From the NCBI GenBank assembly GCA_944326235.1, contig CALVDH010000003.1:60126-124125 (forward strand): a DNA stretch of 64,000 nucleotides, read 5' to 3'. The notes beneath the pieces are model-generated. The model was not told the origin of the DNA and ran no database searches. It saw only the letters and a list, made by a program, of their open reading frames with translations. This stretch comes from an uncultured Bacteroidales bacterium (lineage in GTDB: Bacteria > Bacteroidota > Bacteroidia > Bacteroidales > UBA932). The position numbers and the translations under genes were made by a program. Of this stretch, positions 53,581-62,466 are shown in pieces; position 1 is the first letter of the stretch, and each line of letters opens with the position of its first letter.

Positions 53581-54159
53581 TTACTGCCGTTTCTCGGCAA
53601 AATATTTCCAGAGCGAGCAGAGCATCGGGGCCTGGATGATCCGGCCTCCGCGCATGAGGCGGAGTACCTCGTCCTCGTAGAGCAGGTGCACCTCGATGTC
53701 CTCGGTGGCTTCCAGGTGCTGGTCGGAGAGGCGGTGGACTCCGGTGGCGATGAAACTGTGGCAGAGGTTGGTACTGGTGCTGGGATTGGGGGCGGCGACC
53801 ATGTTGAGGCGCCAGGTGCCTCCGCCGAAGCCGGTCTCCTCCAGCAGTTCGCGGCGGGCGGCCTCCTCCGGGGTCTCTCCCGGCTCGCAGACTCCCGCCG
53901 GTATCTCGTAGCCGACTTCGCCCCGGCCGTGGCGGTACTGCCGCTCGAAGACCATCCGGCCGTCTGTCGTGATGGCGATGATGTTGACCCAGTCGGGGTA
54001 TTCCAGGACGTAGTACTCGGGGTTGATGACTCCGCTGGGCAGCTGTACCTTGTCCCGGCGGGCGGTGAGCCAGGGACGGCGGATGAGGTATTCGCTCTCG
54101 AGGATTTTCCATTTCCGGACATCGTGGTCCGGATGCTGTTCTTTGCTGTTGGCGCTCAT
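53581..54159 (-). CDS. Nudix hydrolase (ADP-ribose pyrophosphatase-like)
   Basis: A 192-residue Nudix enzyme. The Nudix box GVCEPGETPEEAARRELLEETGFGGG near residue 90 fits the G-x5-E-x7-RE-x2-EE-x-G pattern. The N-terminal half has VKLQ-like strands (DKVQLPSGVINPEYYVLEYPDWVNIIAI), as in ADP-ribose and related sugar-nucleotide pyrophosphatases. It probably hydrolyses ADP-ribose or oxidised nucleotides in the cytoplasm. It lies ten bases after recG on the same strand. Confidence 0.88.
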   Translation of the reverse strand: MSANSKEQHPDHDVRKWKILESEYLIRRPWLTARRDKVQLPSGVINPEYYVLEYPDWVNIIAITTDGRMVFERQYRHGRGEVGYEIPAGVCEPGETPEEAARRELLEETGFGGGTWRLNMVAAPNPSTSTNLCHSFIATGVHRLSDQHLEATEDIEVHLLYEDEVLRLMRGGRIIQAPMLCSLWKYFAEKRQ

Positions 54160-54169
54160 AGTCTGTATT

Positions 54170-56284
54170 TTAACTTATGGTGGAATAGTCTATGATCTCT
54201 CCGGAAGTCTGGCGCAGCCGGTCCAGTCCTGAGCGCAGCAGGGCGGAGGAAGGCTTTCCGAGCAGGGGATCGTCCGCGAGAATATCGGAGGCGGCTGCCC
54301 TGGCCTGATTGAGGATGGGGGAGTCCTTGCCCAGGTCGGCTATGCGCAGGTCAAATGCCAGGCCGCTCTGCCGCGTGCCCTCCATGTCTCCCGGGCCGCG
54401 CATGCGCAGGTCGGCCTCGGCCAGCTCGAATCCATCGCCCGTGGAGCACATCAGCTCTATGCGCTTGCGGGAGTCCTCGCTGAGCTTGTAGCCTGTCATC
54501 AGGAGGCAGTAGGACTTCTCGGCGCCGCGTCCCACCCGGCCGCGCAGCTGGTGCAGCTGGGAGAGGCCGAAGCGTTCGGCGCTCTCGATCACCATCACCG
54601 AGGCATTGGGCACGTCCACCCCGACCTCGATGACCGAGGTGGCCACGAGGATGTCCGCCTTGCCGTCGGCGAAGAGCTTCATGTCGAAGGCCTTGTCCTC
54701 GTTTTTCTGCTTGCCGTGTACCACTGCGGTGACGAACTCCGGGGCCTTGAAATAGTCGACTACCGTGTTGTAGCCCTGCTCGAGGTTCTGGTAGTCGAGC
54801 TTCTCGGACTCCTTGATCAGAGGGTAGACGATGAAGGCCTGCCGCCCCTTGCGTATCTCGCTCTTGATAAAATCGTACATCTTAAACCTCTGCCCCTCCG
54901 TCACATGGATGGTCTGTACCGGCTTGCGGCCAGGAGGCAGCTCGTCGATTACGGACACGTCCAGGTCGCCGTAGAGGGTCATGGCCAGGGTCCGCGGGAT
55001 GGGCGTGGCCGTCATCACCAGGATGTGGGGCGGCTCGGATGCCTTGAGTCTCAGCCTGGCCCGCTGGTCCACCCCGAAGCGGTGCTGCTCGTCGATGACC
55101 ACGAATCCCAGACGGGAGAAGACCACATTGTCCTCTATGACCGCGTGGGTGCCGATGAGGATGTCTATCTCTCCGCTGCGCAGCCCTTCGTCTATTTCCC
55201 TGCGCTCTTTTGCCTTTGTACTGCCGGTCAGCAGGGCCACCCGGACCTCCGAGCCTGCAAGCGAACGTTCGAAATTGCGGAAATGCTGTACTGCAAGCAC
55301 TTCCGTAGGAGCCATCACGCAGGCCTGGTATCCGTTGTCCACTGCTATAAGGGCCGTAAGCAGGGCTACCATCGTCTTGCCGCTGCCCACGTCCCCCTGC
55401 AGGAGGCGGTTCATCTGCTTTCCGGAGACGGTGTCCCGCCGTATCTCCTTGATTACCCGTTTCTGCGCCCCTGTAAGCTCGTAGGGCAGCCGGCTGTAGC
55501 AGTAATTGAACGCTTCCCCCACCTTGTGGAAGAGGATTCCGGAGGCTCCGCTCATTCTCACATTTTTCTGCCGGAGGAGGGAGAGCTGGAGGAAGAAGAG
55601 CTCCTCGAACTTGAGGCGGTAGCGGGCGGCCTCGAGGCTCCGCATATCCTTGGGAAAATGGATGTTGGCGAGGGCAAATGCCAGGGAGGGCAGTTTCTGG
55701 GAGGAGAGGACCTCCTGGGGAAGGGTCTCCTGGACAGCCCCTGCAATCTTCTGCTGGAGGGTCTGCTGGAAGCGGGCGAAGACCTTGATGGAGATGCCGT
55801 TGTTGCGGAGCTTGTCGGTGCTGGAGTATATGCCGATTAGGGTGGAGGGCCATGAGGAGGCTCCGCTCTCGCCGACAGGGTCGAGCTCCGGATGGACCAT
55901 GTTCCAGCCGCCGTTGAAGAGGGAGGGCTTGCCGAAGACGATGTACTCGCGGTTGGGGGAGAGCTTGTCCTGGATCCATTTTACTCCCTTGAAGAATACC
56001 AGGTCGATGGTACCGCTGTCGTCCCGGAGGGTGGCGATCAGGCGGGCGCCCTTGCCCGTGCCGGCCGTGGATGTCCGTATTATCCTGCCCCTGAGTTGGA
56101 TATAGGCCATCGACGAGTCTATCTCCGAGATGGAGTAGACCCGGCTGCGGTCGATATAGCGGTAGGGGAAGGTGTATAGCATGTCCCGGAAAGTGCGGAT
56201 GCCGAGCTCCTTGTCCAGGAGGGCGGCCCGCTTCTCTCCGATGCCGGGGAGGTACTTGATATCTCTGTCAAGAATATTGGACAT
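54170..56284 (-). CDS. recG: ATP-dependent DNA helicase RecG
   Basis: A 704-residue branch-migration helicase that remodels stalled forks and recombination intermediates. The N-terminal wedge domain has an OB fold (about 60-150, YIQLRGRIIRTSTAGTGKGARL). Helicase domain 1 holds LLQGDVGSGKT (Walker A, about 295-303) and VVIDEQHRFGV (Walker B, about 395). Domain 2 has HQLRGRVGRG. The C-terminal TRG-like region RMRGPGDMEGTRQSG is present. The length is standard. A -7 box lies only five bases before the start codon, so its mRNA may have almost no leader. Confidence 0.96.
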   Translation of the reverse strand: MSNILDRDIKYLPGIGEKRAALLDKELGIRTFRDMLYTFPYRYIDRSRVYSISEIDSSMAYIQLRGRIIRTSTAGTGKGARLIATLRDDSGTIDLVFFKGVKWIQDKLSPNREYIVFGKPSLFNGGWNMVHPELDPVGESGASSWPSTLIGIYSSTDKLRNNGISIKVFARFQQTLQQKIAGAVQETLPQEVLSSQKLPSLAFALANIHFPKDMRSLEAARYRLKFEELFFLQLSLLRQKNVRMSGASGILFHKVGEAFNYCYSRLPYELTGAQKRVIKEIRRDTVSGKQMNRLLQGDVGSGKTMVALLTALIAVDNGYQACVMAPTEVLAVQHFRNFERSLAGSEVRVALLTGSTKAKERREIDEGLRSGEIDILIGTHAVIEDNVVFSRLGFVVIDEQHRFGVDQRARLRLKASEPPHILVMTATPIPRTLAMTLYGDLDVSVIDELPPGRKPVQTIHVTEGQRFKMYDFIKSEIRKGRQAFIVYPLIKESEKLDYQNLEQGYNTVVDYFKAPEFVTAVVHGKQKNEDKAFDMKLFADGKADILVATSVIEVGVDVPNASVMVIESAERFGLSQLHQLRGRVGRGAEKSYCLLMTGYKLSEDSRKRIELMCSTGDGFELAEADLRMRGPGDMEGTRQSGLAFDLRIADLGKDSPILNQARAAASDILADDPLLGKPSSALLRSGLDRLRQTSGEIIDYSTIS

Positions 56285-56289
56285 ACTGA

Positions 56290-56297
56290 CAAAGGTA
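56290..56297 (-). promoter_or_regulatory. -7 box close to the recG start
   Basis: On the minus strand it reads TACCTTTG, ending five bases before the recG ATG, back to back with the pdxA promoter at 56311. Transcription from it would start at or near the start codon. Confidence 0.5.
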
Positions 56298-56310
56298 GCG
56301 AAAAAGTGAT

Positions 56311-56318
56311 TAAATTTG
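56311..56318 (+). promoter_or_regulatory. -7 box of pdxA
   Basis: TAAATTTG is a perfect match 38 bases before ATG 56357. Confidence 0.55.
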
Positions 56319-56356
56319 CACGCCCGTCACTAAGGCGGACCACAAAATTTATAGCC

Positions 56357-57439
56357 ATGAATAGGAAAATTATAGTAGGAATCACCCAGGGTGATACGAA
56401 TGGAATAGGCTATGAGGTGATTATCAAGTCTCTGACAGATGCACGCCTCCTGGATCTCTGCATCCCGATCGTCTATGGCTCCTCGAGGGCATTCGGCTTC
56501 TACAAGAAGCAGCTCTCCGAAGTGGAGAATCTCAATACCAACATCATCAATACCGCCAGGGACTTTCATCCCAAGCGGGTCAATATCATCAACTGCGTGC
56601 CGGACAATTTCCGCATTGATCCCGGACAGCCCTCGCCCGAGGGAGCCGAGGCCTCGCTGGTCTCCCTGCAGACGGCGGTCAAGGACCTGGTGGCCGGAGA
56701 CCTGGACGCTCTGGTCACGGCACCTCTGAACAAGAAGGATGTGGCCCTGCACATGCCCGGATTCATCGGTCATACCGAGTATCTGACCGAACAGAGCGGA
56801 GGAAGTGACGGCATGATGTTCATGGTGTCGGACAAGATGAGGGTGGGAGTGGTGACCAACCACCTGCCTCTGTCCTCGGTGCCCGGAGCCTTGTCAGTGG
56901 AGAAGATTCTCGGTAAGATCCGCGTCATGGACCAGTCCCTGAGAAAGGATTTCGGTATCGTGCGGCCAAAGATAGCCGTGCTCGGACTCAATCCTCATTC
57001 CGGAGACGGCGGTCTGCTCGGACGCGCCGAGATAGACGTCATCAGTCCTGCCATCGAGGCTGCTGGCCGCGAGAACATCCTGGCATTCGGACCCTATTCT
57101 CCGGACGGATTCTTCAGCACACACCAGCAGTACAACTTCGACGCTGTCCTGGCCATGTACCACGACCAGGGACTCATCCCCTTCAAGGCCTTGGCCTTCG
57201 ATACCGGAGTCAACTTCACCGCCGGTCTGCCGGTGGTGCGCACCGCTCCGGACCACGGAACCGCATACGAGCTGGCCGGTAAGAATGCGGCCAATCCCAT
57301 GCCCATGAAGTCGGCCATTTACGAGGCCATCGACATAGTGCGCAACCGCTGGAACTACGAGCAGATGCGGGAGAATGTCCTGAAAGCGCCGTCAGCACCT
57401 GAGGGCGGCTCCAAGGGCGGAGTCAAGGGACCGGTGTAG
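56357..57439 (+). CDS. pdxA: 4-hydroxythreonine-4-phosphate dehydrogenase PdxA
   Basis: A 360-residue NAD-dependent enzyme of deoxyxylulose-5-phosphate-dependent vitamin B6 synthesis. Family signatures are VGITQGDTNGIGYEVI at residue 5, TAPLNKKDVALHMPGFIGHTEYL near 130 with a metal-binding His, GLNPHSGDGGLLG near 215 and MYHDQGLIPFKAL near 270 with further metal His. ATG 56357 is chosen because upstream codons of the frame overlap the promoter. A Gly/Ala-rich C-terminal tail extends slightly past the usual end. RNase H follows after 11 bases. Confidence 0.94.
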   Translation: MNRKIIVGITQGDTNGIGYEVIIKSLTDARLLDLCIPIVYGSSRAFGFYKKQLSEVENLNTNIINTARDFHPKRVNIINCVPDNFRIDPGQPSPEGAEASLVSLQTAVKDLVAGDLDALVTAPLNKKDVALHMPGFIGHTEYLTEQSGGSDGMMFMVSDKMRVGVVTNHLPLSSVPGALSVEKILGKIRVMDQSLRKDFGIVRPKIAVLGLNPHSGDGGLLGRAEIDVISPAIEAAGRENILAFGPYSPDGFFSTHQQYNFDAVLAMYHDQGLIPFKALAFDTGVNFTAGLPVVRTAPDHGTAYELAGKNAANPMPMKSAIYEAIDIVRNRWNYEQMRENVLKAPSAPEGGSKGGVKGPV

Positions 57440-57450
57440 TGTTGTGAGCG

Positions 57451-57942
57451 ATGTGCGCTGAGCGGAAACTGCTGCCTATAGAGATTTTCACCGACGGCTC
57501 GTCCCGGGGCAATCCCGGGCCGGGCGGTTACGGTGTCATCCTGCGCTGCGGGGAGCATTACAAGGAACTTTCTGCCGGCTTCCCCGAGACTACCAACAAC
57601 CGTATGGAACTCACAGCCGTCATCGTCGGGCTCGAGGCGGTCAGGCGTCCCGATGCGGAAATCATCCTCTACAGCGACTCCAAGTATGTAGTCGACTCGG
57701 TCAATAAGGGCTGGGTCTTCGGCTGGGAGCGCAAGAACTTTGAAAAGCGGCTCAATGCCGATCTCTGGATCCGTTTCCTGGCCGTCTACCGCCGGCACCG
57801 GGTCCGTTTCGTCTGGGTCAAGGGCCATGCCGACAACCCCATGAACAACCGCTGCGACCAGCTGGCCGTAGCCGCTGCCACTGCCGTCATCAAAGCCAGC
57901 GGCGGAAAAACTCCAGAACCTCCTCCTGCATCTGCCGGTTGA
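57451..57942 (+). CDS. rnhA: Ribonuclease HI
   Basis: A 163-residue RNase H that cuts the RNA strand of RNA-DNA hybrids. The catalytic acidic residues are Asp15 in FTDGSSRGNPGPGG, Glu in NNRMELTAV near residue 53, Asp in LYSDSKYVVDSV near 75 and a late Asp in NNRCDQLA near 140, with His in VKGHADNP near 129. A basic handle region is reduced. The 3' end overlaps the convergent esterase gene by 53 bases, so the last 17 residues (Pro/Ala-rich) are coded opposite the esterase C-terminus. Confidence 0.95.
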   Translation: MCAERKLLPIEIFTDGSSRGNPGPGGYGVILRCGEHYKELSAGFPETTNNRMELTAVIVGLEAVRRPDAEIILYSDSKYVVDSVNKGWVFGWERKNFEKRLNADLWIRFLAVYRRHRVRFVWVKGHADNPMNNRCDQLAVAAATAVIKASGGKTPEPPPASAG

Positions 57943-59041
57943 AGAAGTGCTTCTCGTCCCATATCCGGGTGACCAGCCGCTCTTCCGCATCATTGTCCCT
58001 CCAGGCTTTCTGCAGGATGCCGTAGGCGTCCTCCACACCCTCGACGGGAAAGAGCTTGTCCCGACTGCCGTTGAAGAAGAGGGCGGGGCGGGGACAGGCC
58101 AGTACGGCCGTATGGGGATAGTCCATGAAGCGGCGCAGGCCGGGTACAATCATCGAATAGGCCGAGCCTCCCTTGTTCTGGTTGTTGGTCATCGTCATCA
58201 GGTACTCTGTCGTATTCATCCAGCAGACAGAGGCAGAGGCGGCTATGCGGTCGCTGAGGGCGGCCAGCATCCACGAGCGGTATGCACCCATGGAGAAGCC
58301 CAGGCAGCCGATGCGCGTGCTGTCCACACATTCCAGCGATGCCAGCAGCTCTGCGCTGCGCATGTCGTCCGCCGTGATGATTCCGCCCCATGAGCCGCCC
58401 ATCTGCAGCAGATTGGAGGCCAGGGCCTGCTGGACGTCGTAGTCCGCTCCCTCGAGCCTGCCTCTGTCTCCCCAGTAGAGAGCGTCCACCGCCAGGACGA
58501 CGTAGCCATGCTGAGCCAGGAAGTCACCCACGAATACTCCGTCATAGCATTTTTCCACCCATTGCCGGGCATCCTCCTCCACCTCCGGAGCCACTCCGAA
58601 GGGCCGTACCAGTTTTTCCTTCCCGATGGTAAAATGCGCCCCGTGGTCGTGCAGCACCAGCACGGCGGGGAAGGGTCCCTCTCCGTCCGGAACCAGCAGA
58701 TATGCCGGGACGCGGTACCAGGCCGAGAGGGCGAATTCTATTTTCCGGGCAGTATATCCCTCTCTCTGCTCTGAGGCGGTCACTTCCATGCCGTATGCAG
58801 CAGGTGCCGGGGGGATATTCTCCATACATTCCAGGACAATGCTCCTGCCCCTGGCCCTCCACTTTCCGAAGTCCTTCTCCGGGCTGTTGCCCCAGGCCTC
58901 CGGCCAGGTAAGGGCTTCTTTCATCTGAGGGTAGAATGCCGGCATGAAGCCGCTGACTCCGTATTCCTGAGCGGAGAGAGGGAGGGAAAGCAACAGCAGG
59001 GCTGCTGCTGCAATGACGGGATGCGGTATTTTTATCTGCAT
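57890..59041 (-). CDS. Secreted alpha/beta-hydrolase (dienelactone-hydrolase/acetyl-esterase type)
   Basis: A 383-residue exported hydrolase with signal peptide (residues 1-24, ending LSAQ). The triad is Ser250 in GFSMGAYRS, Asp328 in NGSRDKLFP and His365 in DEKHFFNRQ. VLHDHGAHF near residue 130 supplies the oxyanion region. Proteins of this type in Bacteroidetes often remove acetyl or other esters from plant polysaccharides. It lies next to a hexuronate catabolic operon on the same strand, beyond its terminator, so a role on esterified pectin or glucuronoxylan is a reasonable inference only. Confidence 0.82.
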   Translation of the reverse strand: MQIKIPHPVIAAAALLLLSLPLSAQEYGVSGFMPAFYPQMKEALTWPEAWGNSPEKDFGKWRARGRSIVLECMENIPPAPAAYGMEVTASEQREGYTARKIEFALSAWYRVPAYLLVPDGEGPFPAVLVLHDHGAHFTIGKEKLVRPFGVAPEVEEDARQWVEKCYDGVFVGDFLAQHGYVVLAVDALYWGDRGRLEGADYDVQQALASNLLQMGGSWGGIITADDMRSAELLASLECVDSTRIGCLGFSMGAYRSWMLAALSDRIAASASVCWMNTTEYLMTMTNNQNKGGSAYSMIVPGLRRFMDYPHTAVLACPRPALFFNGSRDKLFPVEGVEDAYGILQKAWRDNDAEERLVTRIWDEKHFFNRQMQEEVLEFFRRWL

Positions 59042-59053
59042 GATTCCGGGTTT

Positions 59054-59089
59054 AAAAAAAGGCCTCCCGCTGAAGGAGTGCGGCAGGCC
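59054..59089 (-). terminator. Terminator of the hexuronate operon
   Basis: On the minus strand GGCCTGCCGC (59089-59080) pairs with GCGGGAGGCC (59070-59061), one mismatch, loop of nine, and runs into TTTTTTT. It follows the exuT-type gene by about 30 bases. Confidence 0.85.
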
Positions 59090-59119
59090 CGGTTAATACA
59101 ATATGATGATGATCAGACG

Positions 59120-60607
59120 TTATTTTTCAATGGGCTTGTACTTGGGTACGAGGGCCTTCATGATGGACCAGGCGATCAGGTAGGCTACGGCGCAGATGCA
59201 GAAGACTATCATGTAGCCTGCAGGTTTGCCGCTGAATCCCAGGAAGGTGAATGCCTCGCCGAGCTCCTCCGAGTGGGTGAAGAGGGCGCCGGCTCCTTTA
59301 TTGATCAGGAAGGAGCCCACACCGCCCGCCATGCCGCCGATACCGGTGATGGTGGCGATGGCCGACTTGGGGAACATGTCTCCGATGGTGGAGAAGAGGT
59401 TGGCGGACCATGCCTGGTGTCCTGCTCCCGCAAGTCCGATGATCACTGCGGGCCACCATGCGGAGATGCCTCCGAGGGGCTGGGCGAAGAGGGCGAACAG
59501 GGGGAAGAAGGCGAAGATGAGCATCGCCAGCATACGGCCGTTGTAGGGGTTCATTCCCTTTTTCTCTACGAAAAGTTTAGGTAAGTAGCCTCCGAAGATG
59601 GAAAGCACGGTTACGATGGCGTAGAGGGTGAAAATCAGGGTAATGGCCTGGCTGGAGCTGGATGCGTAGCCGTATGTGTCCGAGAAGTAGGCCGGAGCCC
59701 AGAACAGGTAGAACCACCAGACTCCGTCGGTGAAGAACTTGCCCACGATGAAGGACCAGGTCTGACTGTAGGTGAAGCATTTCCAGAAGGGAATCTTCAG
59801 TTCGTCTTTCTCGGGAACGGCAGCGGATGCCGCGGCCTTGGCGTCTTCGGCATCGTCCTGGTGGATGTATTCCAGTTCGGCTTTGCTGACGTGCCTGGAT
59901 TTCTCGGGCTTGTCGTACATGAATACCCAGAAGCCCATCCAGATGAAGCCGAGGGCTCCGATGATGACGAAGGCCATCTCCCAGCCGCCGCCCACGCCGC
60001 GGTCCTTGAAGAACTGGGCGAGGAGGGGAATGGTGGCGGGGGCCACGAGGGCGCCGATGGATGCTCCGGAGTTGAAAATCGAGGTTGCGAAGGCCCTGTC
60101 TTTCTTAGGGAAGTACTCGGCTGTCACCTTGATGGCTGCGGGGAAGTTGCCGGCCTCGCCGAGGGCCAGGATGCAGCGGGCGGCCACGAAGAGCCAGACG
60201 CTGGTGGAGGCTATGGCCAGGGCGGCTGCCGAGCCGTTCTCGACAGCGGTCATCGCGGAGGCGTTCTCAAATCCCTCGATGTGTACGGTGGCCCAGCCGC
60301 AGATGGCGTGGAGGCAGGCTCCGGCGGACCATACCCCGATGGACCAGAGGTAGCCTTTCTTGGTGCCCATGAAGTCCACGAACTTGCCTGCGAAGAGCAT
60401 GCAGAGCGCGTAGACTATGGAGAATATACCGGTGATGGTGCCGTAGTCACTGTCTGTCCAGTGGAATTCGGGTGCGATGAAGTCCTTCCAGGTCAGGGAC
60501 AGGACCTGACGGTCCATGTAGTTGACTGTCGTGGCCAGGAAGAGCAGCACGCACATCCACCACCTCCAGTTGGTCATGAGTTTCTTGCTTGTGGATTCTT
60601 CTTTCAT
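59120..60607 (-). CDS. exuT: ExuT-type MFS hexuronate transporter
   Basis: A 495-residue inner-membrane transporter of the MFS anion:cation symporter (ACS) group, with about 12 membrane helices. Conserved loops include VNYMDRQVLSLTWKDFIAPEF near residue 28, GEAGNFPAAIKVTAEYFPKKDRAFATSIFNSGAS near 150 (ACS signature) and a charged central loop (about 230-270). It probably imports glucuronate or galacturonate with protons. The next genes encode the aldolase and kinase for 2-keto-3-deoxygluconate, matching this use. It is the last gene of a kdgK-eda-exuT operon. Confidence 0.88.
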   Translation of the reverse strand: MKEESTSKKLMTNWRWWMCVLLFLATTVNYMDRQVLSLTWKDFIAPEFHWTDSDYGTITGIFSIVYALCMLFAGKFVDFMGTKKGYLWSIGVWSAGACLHAICGWATVHIEGFENASAMTAVENGSAAALAIASTSVWLFVAARCILALGEAGNFPAAIKVTAEYFPKKDRAFATSIFNSGASIGALVAPATIPLLAQFFKDRGVGGGWEMAFVIIGALGFIWMGFWVFMYDKPEKSRHVSKAELEYIHQDDAEDAKAAASAAVPEKDELKIPFWKCFTYSQTWSFIVGKFFTDGVWWFYLFWAPAYFSDTYGYASSSSQAITLIFTLYAIVTVLSIFGGYLPKLFVEKKGMNPYNGRMLAMLIFAFFPLFALFAQPLGGISAWWPAVIIGLAGAGHQAWSANLFSTIGDMFPKSAIATITGIGGMAGGVGSFLINKGAGALFTHSEELGEAFTFLGFSGKPAGYMIVFCICAVAYLIAWSIMKALVPKYKPIEK

Positions 60608-60629
60608 ACAGTATCAGGTTTAGTTTCAG

Positions 60630-61310
60630 TTATTTCTTGGCGGCACGCGCTTCGGCTATGTAGCCCAGGGCATCGCGGCACAGGGCTGTGATGCGGCTCC
60701 AGTCGCCGGCGGCTATTGCGTCCTTGGGGAAGAGCTTGGAGCCCATGCCCACGCAGCTGACTCCGGCTTTCACCCACTCGGTCAGGTTCTCTCTGGTGGG
60801 CTCAACCGCACCGGTTACTATCAGCATGCTCCATGACATGGGAGCGAGCACGTTCTTGACAAATGAGGGACCGCCCACATTGCCGGCGGGGAAGACCTTG
60901 ATCAGGTCGCAGCCGGCCTCCTGTGCGAAGCCTATCTCGGTTACGGAGCCGCAGCCGGGAGAGTAGGGGATGCAGCGGCGGTTGCAGACCTTGGCCACGT
61001 CAGGGTTGAAGAGGGGGCCTACGATGAAGCTGGCACCCATCTGGATGTAGAGGGAGGCCGTGCCGGCGTCCACTACGGTGCCGGCGCCGAGTACCATCTC
61101 AGGGCACTCCTTGGCGCTGTACTTCATGAGCTCGGCGAATACCTCGTGGGCGAAGTCGCCTCTGTTGGTGAACTCGAAGGCTCTGACACCTCCTTCATAG
61201 CAGGCCTTGAGGACCTTCTTGCATACCTCGATGTCGCTGTGGTAGAACACGGGCACCATACCGGTGCCGGTCATGGCCGTGAGGGTCTGTATCTTGTTGA
61301 ATCTTGCCAT
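60630..61310 (-). CDS. eda: KDPG/KHG aldolase
   Basis: A 226-residue class I aldolase that splits 2-keto-3-deoxy-6-phosphogluconate into pyruvate and glyceraldehyde 3-phosphate. Glu46 in RAFEFTNRG and Schiff-base Lys138 in [10 protein letters not shown] are in place, with GAGTVVDAG at residues 75-83 forming the phosphate and barrel region. It lies between kdgK and exuT with gaps of about 20 bases, so it is surely the third step of uronate use through the Entner-Doudoroff lower branch. Confidence 0.95.
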   Translation of the reverse strand: MARFNKIQTLTAMTGTGMVPVFYHSDIEVCKKVLKACYEGGVRAFEFTNRGDFAHEVFAELMKYSAKECPEMVLGAGTVVDAGTASLYIQMGASFIVGPLFNPDVAKVCNRRCIPYSPGCGSVTEIGFAQEAGCDLIKVFPAGNVGGPSFVKNVLAPMSWSMLIVTGAVEPTRENLTEWVKAGVSCVGMGSKLFPKDAIAAGDWSRITALCRDALGYIAEARAAKK

Positions 61311-61331
61311 TGTCTTTCCTCCTTATATTAT

Positions 61332-62372
61332 TTATCTGCTTACACGTCCTGAGGCATCGCCCTTCATCAGGTTCTCCACCTCCTTGACAGTTACCTGGTT
61401 GTAGTCACCGAAGATGGTGTGCTTCAGGCAGGAAGCGGCTACTGCGAAGTTCAGGGCCTTCTGGTCGTCGCCGGTGTAGGTGAGCAGGCCGTAGATAAGG
61501 CCGCCCATGAAGGAGTCACCGCCGCCGACGCGGTCCACGATGTGGGTGATATCGTAGCGGGGAGAGGTGTAGAGCTTCTGTCCGTCGTAGAGGACTCCGC
61601 CCCAGGTGTTGTGGTTGGCGTTGATCGAGCCGCGCAGGGTGATGATGACTTTTTTAGCTCTGGGGAACTTCTGCATCAGCTGGGTGCATACGCTCTCGAA
61701 CTCGGCTGCGTTGACCTTGCCTTCGGTCGCGGCTGCGTCGAAGCCCTCGGGCTTGATGCCGAAGACCTTCTCGGCGTCTTCCTCATTGCCGAGGATGATG
61801 TCGCAGCACTCTACGAGGGCGGGCATTACCTCGGAGGCCTTCTTGCCGTATTTCCAGAGGTTCTTGCGGTAGTTCAGGTCGCAGGAAACGGTTACGCCGA
61901 GGCGGTTGGCTGTCCTGACGGCCTCCAGGCAGGCGTCTGCGGCGCCCTGGCTGATAGCGGGAGTGATGCCGGTCCAGTGGAACCAGGAGGCTCCTGCAAG
62001 CACTTTCTCCCAGTCTATCATTCCGGCCTGTATCTCGGAGATGGAGGAGTGTGCCCTGTCATAGACTACCTTGCTGCCGCGTGCCACGGCTCCTGTCTCC
62101 AGGAAATAGATGCCGAGGCGGTCGCCTCCGTACACGCAGTAGTCCGTGCCTACGCCGTAGGAGTGCAGGTCGCGGACGCAGCTATGCGCGATCTCGTTCT
62201 CGGGCAGCCTGGTGACGAACTGCACGTCGATTCCGTAGTTGGCCAGGGATACGGCCACATTGGCTTCACCGCCGCCGAATGTGGCGTCAAACTGTTTTGC
62301 CTGTGAGAACCTCAGGTAGCCTGGGGTAGAGAGACGGAGCATGACTTCTCCGAAAGTAACAACTTTTGCCAT
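61332..62372 (-). CDS. kdgK: 2-keto-3-deoxygluconate kinase (PfkB family)
   Basis: A 346-residue PfkB-type sugar kinase that forms KDPG from 2-keto-3-deoxygluconate. The N-terminus VVTFGEVMLRLSTPGYLRF is typical of KDG kinases. The second PfkB signature DRVGGGDSFMGGLIYGLL near residue 275 supplies the catalytic Asp. The start at 62372 (MAKVVTFGE) is chosen because a longer frame overlaps the -7 box. It is the first gene of the operon and is transcribed divergently from the LacI regulator gene, across a palindromic operator. Confidence 0.93.
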   Translation of the reverse strand: MAKVVTFGEVMLRLSTPGYLRFSQAKQFDATFGGGEANVAVSLANYGIDVQFVTRLPENEIAHSCVRDLHSYGVGTDYCVYGGDRLGIYFLETGAVARGSKVVYDRAHSSISEIQAGMIDWEKVLAGASWFHWTGITPAISQGAADACLEAVRTANRLGVTVSCDLNYRKNLWKYGKKASEVMPALVECCDIILGNEEDAEKVFGIKPEGFDAAATEGKVNAAEFESVCTQLMQKFPRAKKVIITLRGSINANHNTWGGVLYDGQKLYTSPRYDITHIVDRVGGGDSFMGGLIYGLLTYTGDDQKALNFAVAASCLKHTIFGDYNQVTVKEVENLMKGDASGRVSR

Positions 62373-62395
62373 AGTACTGATTGGTTTTTCGCTCA

Positions 62396-62403
62396 CAAAA
62401 ATA
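62396..62403 (-). promoter_or_regulatory. -7 box of the kdgK-eda-exuT operon
   Basis: On the minus strand it reads TATTTTTG, 23 bases before the kdgK start. Its -33 position falls inside the palindrome at 62417-62440. Confidence 0.6.
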
Positions 62404-62416
62404 GGCAATTATTTTT

Positions 62417-62440
62417 ATTTTCGTGCACGTGCACGAAAAT
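62417..62440. promoter_or_regulatory. Perfect 24-bp palindromic operator, LacI type
   Basis: Twelve bases ATTTTCGTGCAC are followed at once by their exact reverse complement, with the central CG pair that LacI-family operators carry. It covers the -33 region of the kdgK operon and adjoins the -33 region of the regulator gene, so one bound repressor could block both. The adjacent LacI-family gene is the obvious ligand. Confidence 0.8.
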
Positions 62441-62466
62441 TTTTTAAAAAAACACGATTTTATTCC

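Noticed and set aside
54551..55840. A 429-codon open frame opposite recG
   Set aside because: Antisense to a complete recG with all helicase motifs, and the product looks like a reversed shadow without any family features.
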